Shown: one piece after another, positions 46,901 through 61,700 of the stretch | Layout of the letters: the number at the start of each line of letters is the position of its first letter | Position numbering within the stretch: position 1 is the stretch's first letter | Origin: Macrocystis pyrifera | Taxonomy: Eukaryota > Sar > Phaeophyceae > Laminariales > Laminariaceae | Assembly (NCBI GenBank): GCA_031763025.1 | Contig: JASSKH010000032.1 | Location: forward strand, 2,125,001-2,189,000 | Direction of reading: 5' to 3' | Length of the DNA stretch: 64,000 nt | The notes under the pieces: generated by a model | The model's database searches: none | What the model saw: the letters and a program-made list of their open reading frames with translations, nothing else | What the model was told of the DNA's origin: nothing | Made by a program: the position numbers and the translations under genes

Positions 46901-49900
46901 GGGCTGGGCTTAATATACCTTCGTACCCGTAGGCATCACGGAATCCTAAGCACAGGTGCCGACACCAAACGCACGTACACGTCACGACGATCAACCCGCG
47001 TGCACTTCAAGAGCGATTCGTCTGGTGTTTAGTAGGGGGGCGAGGAGCTAATTGCCGAGCCCTGACGAAATATCATCTGCAATAAGTGCCATAGTGATGA
47101 CAATGATGTATGTATGAGTATCTAATGGCGCGTGGACTAGCAGGTGCCTGAGGTTCGTCGAAGACACAGAGGGGTTGGCCCTCAACTCGTCCACGGCCGG
47201 AGTCCTAGCGGCTTGAGGTTCCGTTGACATACTATCGGGGGACGGGATTAAAATCGTTGAGACCCCATGATAACGCCTACCAACGTTCTCGGAAGACTAC
47301 GTAGGCGGGGATGTATGCGGCAATACAGAGCACGATGAGGCCATATACCAGCGTGAAGGAAGGACCTTTCGGCGACCAGATACTTTCGTATGTCGTGCAT
47401 AGCTTTCACGTGCGCAGTGCCCGGCGTGCCGAGAAGCCCGAACACAATGGGGGACACGTGGTCTTAGTCCGAGCCGAAGAGGAGGTATAACGACGCGATC
47501 ATTTTCATACTCTAGCTGCTATTAATAGCCTGGCCGCTGAGATTGTGATTAGTGCTCGTGTACTCTGCAATCTCTAAAAACCTCTAACCCAGCGATCGTT
47601 TGTCCTCCTCTGCAGCGATGGCGCTGGACACAACCTACCAGACTCTAGATCGCGTATGTGGAGACTTGTATACATACCAATCTCTCTCTCTACCAACAAC
47701 CCCAAGTATACATCGAAAACTAAATAAAAAAATTGCGCAAGTTTAACTTACACGAGCAAGGACGCTAGAAGCGCGTACTCTCGGCACTCCGAGAAACGTT
47801 ATCATTGCGGCATGATTCCTACTAGCGTGCGAAATATGTTCCATACCGTGTCCGTAAGGATGTTTGCGGCCGGCGATGGTGTCCACCTTCCCGGAGGGTG
47901 TGCGAGCTAGATCCACGAGCGTGATTATCTGGCTGCCTGCGAGACGCACGCACGTCGTGTCCCCAACTCCCGGCAGCTGCTTGAGTTGCCCCAGCTTATG
48001 ATGTCACGATAATATTCAACGTGCGGCAAGACAACAGCGAAATTTGTTCTCATTAACAAGGGTTCTGGCATCAGCACGATCGACCCTCCACCTGTCGGTG
48101 GCAGACGACATGAATGTCACACAGAGACCCAGCACAGAGGTAAATGTGAACTCGAACGAGAAGGTCAGGCTCAAGGGGTGGGAGATCAGCAGATTTCCGT
48201 AGATCCCATCTGTAATGGCCACTCAAACATCACCCAAGCAGACCTTGGTGTCCATCCACATCTTCAAGCGAACCGATCGTTGGAGCCGTAGCGAGACGGC
48301 GCATCCCAGTCCCCCTCCCCTTCCACACACCGCGAGGGATTCCGCACAGCATCCTAGCAGCCTCGCTGACACATCCAACATCGAGGTCTGCTCGCCCCGG
48401 AGGGTCCAGTCTTCGAGGGGAAGTCCCCCGAGAGCCGCCTGTAGGAGAGCAAGCGCCTGGGTGCAGGAGAAGTCGGACGAAGAACGAAGCGTAGACTGCT
48501 GTGTGAAATTGTCATGTATAGAGAAGTCGCAAGCAACTTCCATTTTTCGTTCGGTGTCGACGTTCCACTGTCACCGTATGCGCACCCGGGATCATTCCAC
48601 TATCCAGCCGCCAGCTATCTACAGACATCGGTTCTACTCGCTTTTCGACTCGTGCACCCATTTATCACGCCTCCTTCCTTTTGACGAATGCCGTCTATTC
48701 ACACCAGACGTGTTTTGCCCCTGTATATGTTTTCCTACAGTAGTGATCATGCGGATGACTGACCCTACCTGTGTGCCGCGGCAATACATCCAATAATTGG
48801 CCTGAATATATAGTGTAGTGTATTTCAGCGCGTCCTCCAGGTGCCTAGGTCTCTAACGAAGCCGAGGCAAAGGATGGCAAGACGGTCCGAACCAGAACAT
48901 AGAAAAACGCCTTCACAGGTTCATAGTGATTGTTTCAATTAACCGTTGGGTCCAATACACCGCAGTTCGGTAGTGCAAGGCTGGGACCCCAATCTGCACA
49001 GATGCAGTCTAACATCACGGCGTGTGACATCATACTACAGTACTGTGCACCTGAGCCTGAAACACTATGCTGTATGGCTTCACAACCGGCGTGTTATATC
49101 GATTTCTTCCATCGGGAGCGCCACACGGTACAACCGAAGCGTACGCAACATCGATATTCTCCGGCGACGGACCCATTGCAGCCCAAGCATGAGCGTTCAT
49201 GCGGAAACAAGGGGGCCAAGACCGACATACCGGTTGCAAAACTATCTATTGGCGGCGGCTCGAACCTTATCGGCGGGGGTCCGCACGATCTCCTTCTTGC
49301 CCGGAGGGTAGCGAACTTGCTTGTTCAGCTCGTTGAGTAGCCGCTTTTCCGTGCGGCGCACGGGGGCTTTCAGCTCGACGCACCCGGCGCATATTTGCAG
49401 GATGTCCCTGAACAGGGAGGACGCCATGCGCTTTGAGTTTCGAGCGACATCACCGGCGTACCATTGTGAATGTACGGGCCCACGAAATTTATATCTACAT
49501 GTGCTAGCGGATGTGTTCTCCAATTTACAGTGCTTCGTTCATGTATCAGCTCACGTTAGTCCATCCGCGGCAATGAAGGCTTCGGCAGTAGGTGTGGTGC
49601 CGGCATCATTCGTCCTTCGTTGAGCGAAAGAAGAATATGTGCACGCTGGTACACATATCTCCACGTCCGTGACAAAATGTGATCTAGAAAGTACATATGC
49701 ATTGGTACGTTCGAACGAGCTTCAAGCCTCAATATCAGCAACAACCATCTATCGGGATCGAAACAGGCTAACCCCTTAACACTGCACTCGGAACAATGAA
49801 TACGGCTAAACTCGTAGAAATCCCGCACAAGGACGACCCGACCCGCTGTCTGTCGTATGTATTGATGAAATCGATGAAACATTGTGTCTCCCACGGTCCA

Positions 49901-52761
49901 AGTAAATGGACTCTCCAAGACGGTACGAATGCCATCCTCAAAAGTGGCCTAGTGTGGTGCACCGTTCCAACGATGTTGCAGTGACGCTTGCCGAATGGTT
50001 TTTTTTTTTCCATACATCCAAGATATTCTACCAGACTCACTTCGTGCCGTGGTTCTCGTTGACGTTCATGATGGCCTTCATAGATTCGAACCGCACCATG
50101 AAACGGCTGAAGAGAACGCCATGAGGGGTCGGGGTAACGGCGAACTCGTCCTCGTCCATGGCGATTACCTCGGCTTCTCGTAGCTGAACGTTGGACGGCG
50201 CACCCATCAGTAGCAGTGACGGTAAAGGGGTCATTCGTCACATACCAGTCTCCCCGAAATGGGCGTAGAGATACATGGGCGTAGAGATAATATAGAAGGC
50301 GGAGTGTAAGGATTTGAGTGCACTGGGTGATGCGGAAAAGTGTGGTGGATACGTCACGAGTTCATATATGGTCTCAGCGGCGGGCGCCAGCAGGGTCAAC
50401 TGGGGCACCCGCAGTGTGATCGGCCCATTGAGGCTACCTGGTGCTAATACGACGTCAGCGGGCGCAATGGCGGGTATCATTACGTCTAAAGCCGACGGAA
50501 CAGTGGAGACGAAATCGAGATTTTCCGACGTTTCCTTCGGAACATGCTATAATGTAGTTTTCGTAAAGGGTCCACCACCTTCCTCTTGAGCCTTCAGGCA
50601 ACCTCGACCCGTTTCCCAGCGTTTGACATTGCACAGGGGAGCATTTCAGAACTGTCGCGCCTGTGACCGATGACAGTCACACATGTTTCAAACTCATATG
50701 ATCTACCCATGATTCCGCCCGTACTTTATACAGCACTGGGCATTGAAGGCACTCTAACGAAAACGATCTCGCAAGGAGGCCCGCACCGGAGTCTTTGGCT
50801 TGCCTGCTTTAAGCCGCTCAAGCAAGTGGTTTGCATGTGCCCGTACAGACCTCCGTCGTCGAGACCGGCCGGTAGGCCGTAGAACGACGGATTCTTCTGG
50901 CACCGAATGAAGTAGAAGGTGCTGCATGCGGGGAGGCGTTTTATCCGACAGGGGGTAGAGCAGAAACAGTCACACGGTAGCATATCGAAACGATATTGTA
51001 CTATTACTGGGGACCATAGTTAATAGGACCAAATGAACTTAGTAAAATTAGGTAAATATATCAGTTTTTGTGTGTACCGTGGGTCCTATTAACTATGGCC
51101 CCCGTCGTAATACCGTATTACTATGTGTACATGTCCACAGATGCTGAAGTTATGTTTGCGTCCTTGCACGGCACACGTTTATTTAGTTTTTTTCAGCCAG
51201 TTCAAGACGAGCGCTAATAGAGGGGTAGGCGCTAGCACTGCTGCTATCGCACGTTGATACCCAAAGTGTTTTCTAAGCGTACTTCTCCCTGTCAGTCGGT
51301 GAGCCCTGACTTGTGAAGACATGACGTGAAGCAATTCAACATACTTTCCCCCCGCTGGGGATCGGGCCAGACACCTGGCTATCCCCGTGATCCCCTATTG
51401 TCCACGATGAAAGGTTGTATTTCCGCACGAATGGCCTGAAACTTCAGGAGGCGCGTGGAGTGTGTTGGTCGAGTGTGCCGGTCCAAGGCGGTAACTTTGG
51501 TTTCTATACCAAGTTAGTCAACCGAGTTTTGGCTTGAAGTACTACGTAGGTGCTTCAGACTGAAAGTTCTGATTTAGCTCCCGCCTCCTATAAAAGACGC
51601 GCCCAGTTGAGGGTGCCACAGCCTTTCGCTGCTCAGGAAGAACGAGTCAATGGAGTCCCCGTATCGGGTCATGACAGGGTAGGGCGGGGGGTAGAGCGTA
51701 CTCATTTGTTGCTTGCCTTAGTCATTTGACCATTTACCACGAATCCCTTTCAAGACGGAGCACCGTTCCCACTGCTAATAGATACACCTCCGACAGTTGG
51801 TCACTCAATGAGATGTTTCCATATACCTGGTATTACGTATTGGTACAAACGTTTTGCCTATATTATCCCCTTCCTGATTCGCACCACCGTAGAGAGGGTG
51901 AGTGGTTGAGCGTGTTTTTTGCTCGCCTTAGTCGTTTGACCATTGACCACACAGCCCTTTCGAGACGGAGCACCGTTCTTACTCCTGATAGAGACACCCC
52001 TCCAACCGTTAGACGCTCATGACGTTGTTTCTACCCGTGTGGACCGTAGGGGCCGCGCTGTTTGGTTCAACATTTTCTGAAGGATAGTATGAGAGTACTT
52101 TTACTACGAATGGTATTTTTGTTCTAGAGCTAGACAGCCAGGGTACCGTTTTTGTTTTCTCGTTTTTTTTTTCGGTTACCATGGCTGGCGGTCAAGTTAA
52201 ATCATTTTTGTGCTGGGAGAACCTTCACTCCGCACAAAGGGGATGATCGTATCACGTAGTGTGTATATGGTGAGGCACCCACGAGGCAGTTACATAGTAA
52301 ACCCATTGCTGTCTCTGGAAGTGGCCACACCAGAAATTAAATCAATTAATTGATGCTGTCATCCATATGCAAGAAAATCCGCCTCTAAAGCGGTTCTTAG
52401 TAGGATGCAGCATACCCTTCATGCGACTCGCCGAACACCTCACGGCGCTTCGCGCTTGGTGCAAGCAATGTCTGCTTGGTCGGTGAAAATCTGATTTGCT
52501 CCGTCCCGGCATTGTAGGGATGCGAGGGTCTATGGTCATATGACTACGGCCATGCATGATAATGAGTACACCCCATTCAGTAGGAATTACCTTCACAATT
52601 GGAGTCGACGATGAGATATATTATTTCGAATTTATCTTGCTTGGCAAACGCCCTGCAAATTTCACACCCACTAAGCAATTCACGGAACCCCCGAGGACGG
52701 CTTGCCTTCGTAGCCACTCGATCGCCTCGCCGATGTCGTGAATCGTTTCTCCTTGGCAAAC
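43929..52761 (-). CDS. HFM1: HFM1/MER3 winged-helix, ratchet and Sec63-like region (nine exons)
   Basis: Exon 52706-52761: ETIHDIGEAIEWLR (GC donor). 50804-50921: STFYFIRCQKNPSFYGLPAG (GC donor). 50041-50183: EVIAMDEDEFAVTPTPHG and FMVRFESMKAI. 49266-49407: DILQICAGCVELKAPVRRTE and LLNELNKQVRYP. 48244-48456: ALALLQAALGGLPLEDWTL (ratchet helix). 47847-47994: LKQLPGVGDTTCVRLAG, helix-hairpin-helix-like. 46658-46749: IRHAALHILSKGVTASVSRQ. 45568-45723: TSFQLLVYYDQPKHAQ (Sec63-like strand). 43929-44104: TYMKRIAPGAAFVVMPVHLS and a polar tail. The last exon is the least certain: borders are strong (TTTTCAG; GGAAAG|GTAATC) but it needs a phase-1 partner upstream that I did not find. Confidence 0.88.
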
Positions 52762-55700
52762 CTGAATCGAAGCGCACGGGCGGGTGGCGACACACACCAG
52801 GGCCATTTGGCTGGAGCGAGGCGCCGACACAGCACGACCTCGGCGTTTTTCTTCTCTTCTTAGGGAAAGCTCAGTTGCAACACAGCTAGCTTCCCTTCCA
52901 CACACCGGACAGACGATTGATTCCTACTTTAGGGTTTAGATCGTTGAGGGCAGATATGTTCCTGATCTGTATGATCTGCATGATATGTACGATCTGTTTG
53001 ATCTAGCTTGTGTTGCCGGGTGAAAGCCGTACAATTCGCATTGTCTACAGTAGCACATGTTCCCTGAGTTAGGCCGGTACGATGCGAATCCAGAACATCT
53101 TCTCGGAACGGCAGGTAAGGAGCTTCAGGTAAGGAGCTTCATTATCTGGATCATGATCGGGGTCCGAGGTGTGAACCCTTTGGTTTTTTGCGCCAAGGCG
53201 TCGAATATATCCCGAACGAGTCGATTGCGCAACACCCCAGCCTGTCCCGCCACACCAGAGCGACAGCGGCCGGGGGGAGCGGAAACGGGCCACTCCCCCC
53301 CCCCCAGTCACGAAGGTCGCCTCGATTATTAAAATTACAGGACAAGCGCATGTCCGAGTGTCCCTTGGAACGTGATCATGAAGTCAAAATGACGAGAACG
53401 TGTGCCCGGGTTGCTACGAACTTGGGTCCGCTTTGGCTCTCTCACTGTGTGCAAATACGGGCTGTTGACGTGAAAAGCACCGAAGAACGGCGGGCGAACC
53501 ACCCGCTAGGGATCCCCTTTTACGATGGACACGTCAATGCAAACCGCCGCCCGTCCAAACGCCGCATCTCCACAATGGCAGGACACACACGAATCCATTT
53601 TAAAACACAACACATCAAAATATTTCGTAACCTGATGCGAAACCTGCATACGTTTCGCTAGTTGCGGCAACTACACTAGATATGTAGCGGCGATCAGCTA
53701 GCTGCAACAAAGTACAGTAACGTGCACCAGGAATTATGTTACACCAGGCCATGTCGCAACATGTACGCCCGGAAAAACAGGGTGCTCCTTGTGTGCCTTC
53801 AGAAGAAATGCTACACCTGCGCGTAGTTCAGGGGCCTGCAAACTGGCGTATGACACGTGAGGAATGTGGGGTACCGCTAGTTCATCACCTCGGAATTAAG
53901 CGCCTCCAGGAGTCGAGCCTGGAGCGCGCTCTCCACAGCCTCCTGCCCCGCACTGAGTCTTTGCAGGGCTTTTTTGTTGGTCTGCGTCGAAGAAATGTCA
54001 ATGGCTCAGAGATGACCGCAAATATTGCTCTTCATGGCCCATGGAAAACCGTTAGGTACGTCGAACGACTCTCTGTTTGTACGGCCACATCTATTTGAGG
54101 CCGACATACCTATGATGTGTGTGCTTTGCATACAATGAAAAAATGCATTAATGTTGCCCACAGATTTTGCAGCATGCTTCACGGCGAAGCTAGGCGCAAT
54201 GCAGCGGGGACTCCGACGGTTTCGTCCATGCCCACGAATCTACCATTCTATGCGGAATGTGTTCGTTTCATAAGGCGCGCCTATTAATAGTCAGAGTGTA
54301 ATCACTGGCAAAATTGGCAAGACATTTGCCAGTACCTTCATTTAGGTACGAATTGTGTCCTCTTACAGCACCATACACAATATGGCAGATACCTCATGTC
54401 CACAAGGCGGCCGCTCATATGTGCTACGCGATACACGGGAAACGCAAATTCCCCGAGTGTATCGTCGGCAGCGAGCCACATATATTAGTGGGATACCTGT
54501 GATGTCATGACCACTGCAACGCCGCTGGAATCGAACCCTGGGCGGCCTGCTCGTCCCATCATCTGCAGGATAGCCGATCTGGTCATGCGGGCGAAGGTGG
54601 CAACTAAATGCGAAAAGTCGAAGAGTCGTGCACCTATTGTATGATGTTGTCTCAGACCAAGAGCAACATGTCCTACCTGGTACATGTTTTTTAATACCGC
54701 TAATACTAGAGAACTACCACTGCTACTGCTGCCTCTACGTCTGCTACTACTCCTGCTCCTGCTACCACAGCTACTACTACTACTCCTCCTACCACTACTA
54801 TTAGTACTACTTCTGCTAGGGATACTACTACTGCGACTGCTACTACTACTACTACTATTACGGGGGACCATAGTAAATATGACTCAAATTAGTTAGTAAA
54901 AATAGGAACACGTGTAGTTTTTTGTGTGTAACGTAGGTCCTATTTCCTATTGTCCTCTGTAATACTACTACTTTCAGTGGTACTGTTCTAGATACAATGC
55001 GCTATCGTACAGAATATCGCGCTCTCCCCGCCAACAGCTTCGATACGACCCCATCAACATCAGGGCAGCTGAGGCGCGCCTTACACGACTCACTTCGGAA
55101 GTTCCTCGTAGCCTTTGGCCCCACGGTAGTGGTTGGTGCCCTTGATGACGACAAGTCTCGCGGGAAGATTCACCCCCATCGCCAACGTGGTAGTTGCCAC
55201 CAGCACAGCAATACTACGGGAGAGCAACATCATATCGGTCAATGCCAACGGCTGTTGGCAAGCGTCCGTGGGGCAGCCTTGATATTGAGTATTTGGCGTG
55301 AACGGCTAGCTCTGTATATGCACCGGAATCTCCCGGCGTACCGGTAAATAGAACGAATTTATTCTTAGGCATACTGCTATGCATCTGTGTCCGTGCGCTA
55401 TTAATAGCTTTATTCGGTGATCGAACACAGCCTCACTTCCGTGGCTCCGACAGAGCAAGCTGCCGTGGACCGCAACTCGATATACGATAGATAGGGATGT
55501 ACTCTTTGTTTGTGTGTCCGGAGCTCCTCACATGAGGAGATATTTACTATGAGCAAGTCACCCAGGCACCATTCTTGGAGAAAAACAAAATGACAGTGTT
55601 CGCAACCGGATGGCCGAGGTCTACAACGCACAAACAATCATATGTAAAAACACTATATTATGAATGAATGCTGTTCCAACGATATTGGGATGCATAGGAT

Positions 55701-58700
55701 TGTGCAGAACCACACATTCAACTCTGACTTCATGTAGGCTGTCCCCCAAACGGGACTGCAGCTCTTGCAGGGTTTTAAGGATTCCTGGCGCAGTAAAAAA
55801 CAACTCGGCCGGAAATTGCTACCCCTGCCGAGCCATATGTCTCGCCCCAATCCTCCTGCTGGAGAGCAGGTGGCGGTGGAGATAGGCGCCCAGGATAGCG
55901 GGCTTGGGTCAACCTTCTCCCTGAGGGGCTACCGACGTACATTCTTCTTTACGAGGTAAGGTAAGGACGACGTCGCCATGGTATTTGCCGCTTCCGTTTC
56001 GTTTACGAAGGGCGAAACAACCGAACAAGTGTTTCGTCCCACGCATCGTACCGCAGGCGACCGGAGGAGCCCCTCTTTATTGTGGCAGCGCACCCACCGA
56101 TCGCTCTTCGACATTTCAAGGGGGCAGGTAGGGGAGATTCTCTGCCAAAAACATCTTCACGTGTAGTCCTCTTTGCCGTTTGTACTTCAGGTTTCGAACG
56201 CCACGTCCACATACACACCAACAATAAAATGATCGGGCATGGTTTCTCCTAGTATCTCAGGCGTGGCCAGCTAGCTTCTTGGAGTAATGGTACTGAATTT
56301 TTCCTGACAACGAACGAAAGGGTCACCTTCCCGACAGGAATGCTCTTTCGACCAACCCGCGGTCGCTGGGTGACAGTCCCGAGTTGTGGATGGCCACGCC
56401 CTTTCGGATAAGCTTTCCGAGCTGCGGGTCTTCCGCTTCATCTGCCGCCCTCATAAGATACTGCATCACCACCTGCCACAATTACATCGTATTTCCGAAT
56501 GCGGCACGCGATATGCGCGGGTAAGCTGCGAAGAGAGAAAACAGCAAACCAGTGACACCTCAAAACGAATATAGCTGGAAGTGTAATGTGCTTATTGCGT
56601 TTTGGTTTTACCCACCCGCCGCGAGACACAACACAAAAATAAGATATAATGTAAACCTGGCAACAGAAATCTACGCACTTACAGCCATAGTAGCGAGTTT
56701 TTGAACATGACCTTCAAATCGTTTTTTCTGGAGGAAATGTCACGAGCACGAGCAACCAGCCCCACGCCAAATGTAGGCGGTCAGGCGCATCCTTTCGGGA
56801 CCCCCAACATGTCTCGGACGCACCGTCAAACAGCGGCAAAGCTCACAACGTCGAAAGGGTGGCGGCCACATACTCTCTGCATTACCGTAGCGCAAGGGAC
56901 GGAGCCAGCGCCGTGCGATGGCGCCAGCACCTTCCGCTACAACACGACACAAAAAAGAGTCTACTGTGTGTAGCAACTCACCACGAAAACGTCACTCCCG
57001 CGGCTGTACTCTTACTACCTATACATAGCACGGTCATGGTACACCGGGTTTAGTATGGGGCTCCTCGTGTGAGAAACTCGCTACTCCGCTCCAAACTGAC
57101 TTTAGAGAAAAGACGTAGGGCCACCCCAAGGGTGCACGAAAATAAATGAATAAAAAAAAAGACGACGCCCCTTTTTTTTTTTTTTTTGGAGTCCCAGACC
57201 GGGGACGGTATACTAAAATCGAGTAAGAGAAAACTGAAAAAATGACATTTTCTATGCAATTTCTGACAAAAAAAAGTGTAACCCGCCAGTTTGATTTCAA
57301 TAAACACATGGTGGCGAGTGTGGCTCTGTTTCCTCTTTTTTTCGTGTACTTCTGGCCAACCCGACGAGCCATGTCACCATAGGTAGATGACGAAAACTAT
57401 CGGTTGAAAACACAAACGATTTTCAAGGGTATCGGTTAGTTCCTCAGTTGAGGGCCCCCGTTGTTATATAGTCGGGAAAAAGATATTACCAAACCTTTCT
57501 TCCCCTATTATCGTACCACGCGACTACCGTCGTCGTACTCAGATGCCTCACACTCGCCTGCGAGCCCGACCTTCGCGCGTAGTCCTTGGTTTGAGCCAGA
57601 GAACCTGCGAGCGTCTCGGTGTCCTTCTTGCTTCCACAAAATACCAATGCCGGCTTGCCATCGGAGTACCTGGGTTACGGCGGCATGGTAGAAAAATGTG
57701 CCATGCTATACCGGCAAGAAGAGAAGCCAAACAAAATTACCGCGGGCTAGAAAAGCCTAAACGACGTGTGTTTTTCGTTCTTACTCCGAGATCGACCCGA
57801 GTGACTGACCCAGGCTAACCTATCCAGCCCAGCGACCTAAATCAACGTTGCGTGCGAACAATAGCCAACGCTTTTCGACCCTGGCACGTACCACCGGCAG
57901 TTTGGTCAGCTATTAATAAATTGTTATCCGTATCATTTACCACTTTCACTTCCTTCACACCAACCCATACTCCGAATAGTGTGTGCGCAGGGCAGTGAGT
58001 GGTACATTGTGTATATTCCTGGGTTTCTACTGGAAATCTCCATCGCAATCCACGATATACTATGGTATCCCATAGGGGGGCGTGGTGCACCCCACGGGAA
58101 TCCATGGGACATCCCACGGGACCCCCCGGTGTCCCGCTGCATACCGTGGGTATTCCCAATCGTTCCCGCGGGATCCCACCGGCGAACCACGCCTTCTATG
58201 GTATATGAGGGTGACGGAGTGGAGAACTTGTTTTCGCCGTCGTTTCGTTCGAACCAAGCAACTTGTGACTCCATAATCTCCTGAGAACAGTCGTGCGGCT
58301 TTGCCCAACGCACGCTTTTTCCACATACGTTCCGTCGGCGTGGCCAGAGCTCCCACATCCAGGGGGGCATTTGGTACCATACTACACGTGTCGGTGCTTT
58401 CACTCCTTCGGAAAATCACCCCAAACCACGCTTCCGTTTAGATGCTGGTGTCGAGGTCGGGTCTCTATTTCGTGAGAATGAACGTACAGTACATCATACA
58501 GGTGTGCACACCGGTTCTTCGGTTGGGCCAGTTACGGGGCGCACCTTGCGACGATTCCAGAGACGTGCTTGTTGAGTCCACGGTCGAACATGAACGGATT
58601 GGTCCCAGAAGCGTAGCCAACGACATGTGTCTAACGGTGCACACGAAGGGCGAATCATACAGCCCAAAAAGCGTACCGGAAAGGCATAAGACATGGCGCT

Positions 58701-61700
58701 GTCACCGACAGTGTCGGTGGCGTATTTCATCTGAGCTTCCGACTCCTCGGCGTATATATTTGTGCAGCCAGGCTACTACAGTACAGCAGACAGCACTTGC
58801 CTGGCAGTAATTAGGGGCTTAATCATCTCAGGCTCGATTTCTGGACGAAGACAAGAATTTGGCCTCTTTGTTATAAACTTATACTATCAGAGTAAGAAAC
58901 ACCCTACCTTACTTACGAGTTCGAGCCTTAACCATGGGAAGACATCACTCCGGATCACTACAATAAGTGGTGTCAACGACCGATCATGCAGGACATGTGC
59001 CGACAACGTGTGTAGCTGACAGCCAAGACCGAACCAACGACAACCGGTAGGCACTAATCCTACGTCACGAAGGTGACGGGACTGCACACAACACTCCAGA
59101 ATATGTATACAGTCATAGAAACGGATTGGCAGCCACTCAGGGGAAACGGTGTCTCCATGCGTACAGTTTGCATTTTTTTTGTTTTATCGAGAAGTATGAC
59201 TGCTGATTTGCCCGAAAACGGTCCAAAACAGGGCTTCGCGAAATGAACGTTCTCGTGACTCGAAACTGGCAAGAAGCACCAAGCTGAATCCAGCAGAAAC
59301 GCACATGAAGCTGCACCGGTCTGTACTCTGCTCCGAACCGGAACACCTCAGCCCTTAAGAACACGCCAAAATCCGCTGCATTCGGAAGTGTCGCGGACAG
59401 AGCGACGAAGCGCATCCGAGATGCAGGCAGGCCCATTGAGACAACCTGGCAACCATGTCGCCGTCGAGGAGAAAAATGTATTGTAGGGCGAGTAGCAGCA
59501 GGTAGATGTACAGCAAACCAAAATTGCGGGAATGGTTGTCAGCACGCATGCGATATTATGGAGGGGATGACATCAAAAGAGACGCGTCTTCTTCGTCGAA
59601 ATGGCGGCCGTTCTCGACTTGGTTGCCTACCAAAATCCCACGGCAGCACACAAAATGTCGAACCAGCGCCCTGGTGAGTCAGTTTTAACAACAGATGACG
59701 TCCGCTACAGATTTGCAACCTCCACCACAACACCCTCCCTTCGCTGAGCGATTTTCCCGCTTCGTGTGTTAAACGGGTGGAATTCCAAATGTTTTGTTGC
59801 TTGACTGCAACGTTGTCGGGGTGTACAGTGGTTGCTGGTGTTATTTGTTCTATGGCGGCACTGCGAAACTATCCCATCCGCGTTGTTGGCAAACCGTACG
59901 ACACACGAACGCACGAAGACGAACCTCTGGAGAACGAGAAACGAGCTTCATCCTAGTGAGGATGACCTCGAGGGTAGCGCCCCTCTCCTCTCCGATGGTG
60001 TGCACCTCGTCTACCAGCACCAGCGCCACAGTGCCGACCTTCCATGTCACCGTTAAAACGAACACTCAAATACGTGAATTGCCAGGATCGCCGATATCAG
60101 TGTCAAATCGATCAAGCGGTACCACGAGCTAACTGGTAACCAGGTGATCGTCTGTAGCAGGGAGGCAGATGCCTCCAGTTGGAAACAAAAAAAAAAACGA
60201 CAACATAAAAAAAGGAATACGGCTTCCAACTTCGCATCAGGCAAGAATTGAGACTTGGTCTCATGGATCTGCACACGTTAGCATCCACTTGGCCCTGCCT
60301 TGGTTTCGCGTGTGTGACTATGACAGAAAACGTATCAACCGGCGTTTCCCCCCCCGCGCGCTGTCTACCAAAATCACGCTCGTGACATGACTTCTCCATG
60401 CAAATATCATCTCATCAGGATGCCGTCGTCGCGGATTGTTTGCTAACGTGGCCGTGGCTAGCGAGCACAGCGCAGAATGCCTAACCTCTCGTCTCCTCGT
60501 ACATCGGCCCTATCTTTGCCTTACACGTGAGCGATCTCTACGGTCGACGCCACCTGAGTCAGAAGTGGCGCTCCGTTGCAATGCACTCTACATCTTACCA
60601 GGAAAGCGTGCTCTTTCCACCGCCTCGTCACGCTGTCCCACTTCTCTGGCGTAGTGAGGATTATATCTGCCGACGCCAGATCTCTAAGGGACAACGATCC
60701 TTTCGAAGGGCCGGCGTTGGAGTCGCTCGTCAGCTCCACGAGGCGAATCCCGAATGGCGAAAACTTGGCTGTCCACTCATCCAAAGTTTGCTGACAGAGA
60801 GCCTACACGTCGTGGTTTTCAACAAACGGGCGTGAGTTCGTCCGCACATGCATAAATTTGGCAACATCAACCCGTTGCGGGACAGTGTCATGAACGTTCC
60901 AGTTTTTGTGCGGATGTGAGGAGCCATATCTACATGTCAGTGTCGGGGCAAGTACGATGCTTCGAGCCCTCCCGTTCCATGACCTGACAAATTAGGTAAC
61001 ACAGCGGAGGCTCACATCTTGAAACAGCTGGTAGATCCTGCCCGTGCTTATCGTTTCACAATTCTCGTGTATGCCAGGTATAATACACCGTACGCCCTCG
61101 TATCGCTACGAGTCCCGTGCGCGCGCATGCTGTACACATGATCGCTTCTTGAAGAAACTATTCGCTTGCAAAGAGAGGCGGTAAAGCAGACGATCCCAGC
61201 TTGAGAAAACCATACGTATACCAAGACCGCTATCTCTGGCTCATCACAGGGACCTTGATGGGTGAGATGTAGATAATTTTCCGATTGCCGAGGTTCATGC
61301 CGGACTCGTGCAGCAGCCGAGCGATGGCCATCTCCAGCACCGCCGTCTTGAGTTAGGCACCACAGAAAAGAAGAAAAACGACATCAATTCAGGCCGTGGA
61401 AGGCGGGTTGGAGTTAAGTTGTCAGTTGATTGTGTAGGTGGCCAAGAAAGGCACTGACAAGGCAGCGGTATGAAACGTAACGACTACATTGCCTTGGGCA
61501 GGCCCAAAGCCATCCCACTCGCGCACATCAGCAACCACCGATGATTTGGCAATCAATATCCTCCGCGATATCGGCGGAGTTTCGTTGGCAAGGTGCCTGA
61601 TCTTATTGAGTCCCCTATTGCGGCGCGCACTGCTTCTAGTATTCCTCTCAAAATATCCCTGTGGCAAAATTGTTTAGGTGTCTTCCGGAGGTGGGGTCCG

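Noticed and set aside
58020-58200. Repeated CCCATGGG/TCCCACGGG palindromic stretch
   Set aside because: Degenerate and short; no clear unit or function beyond simple-sequence bias in an HFM1 intron.
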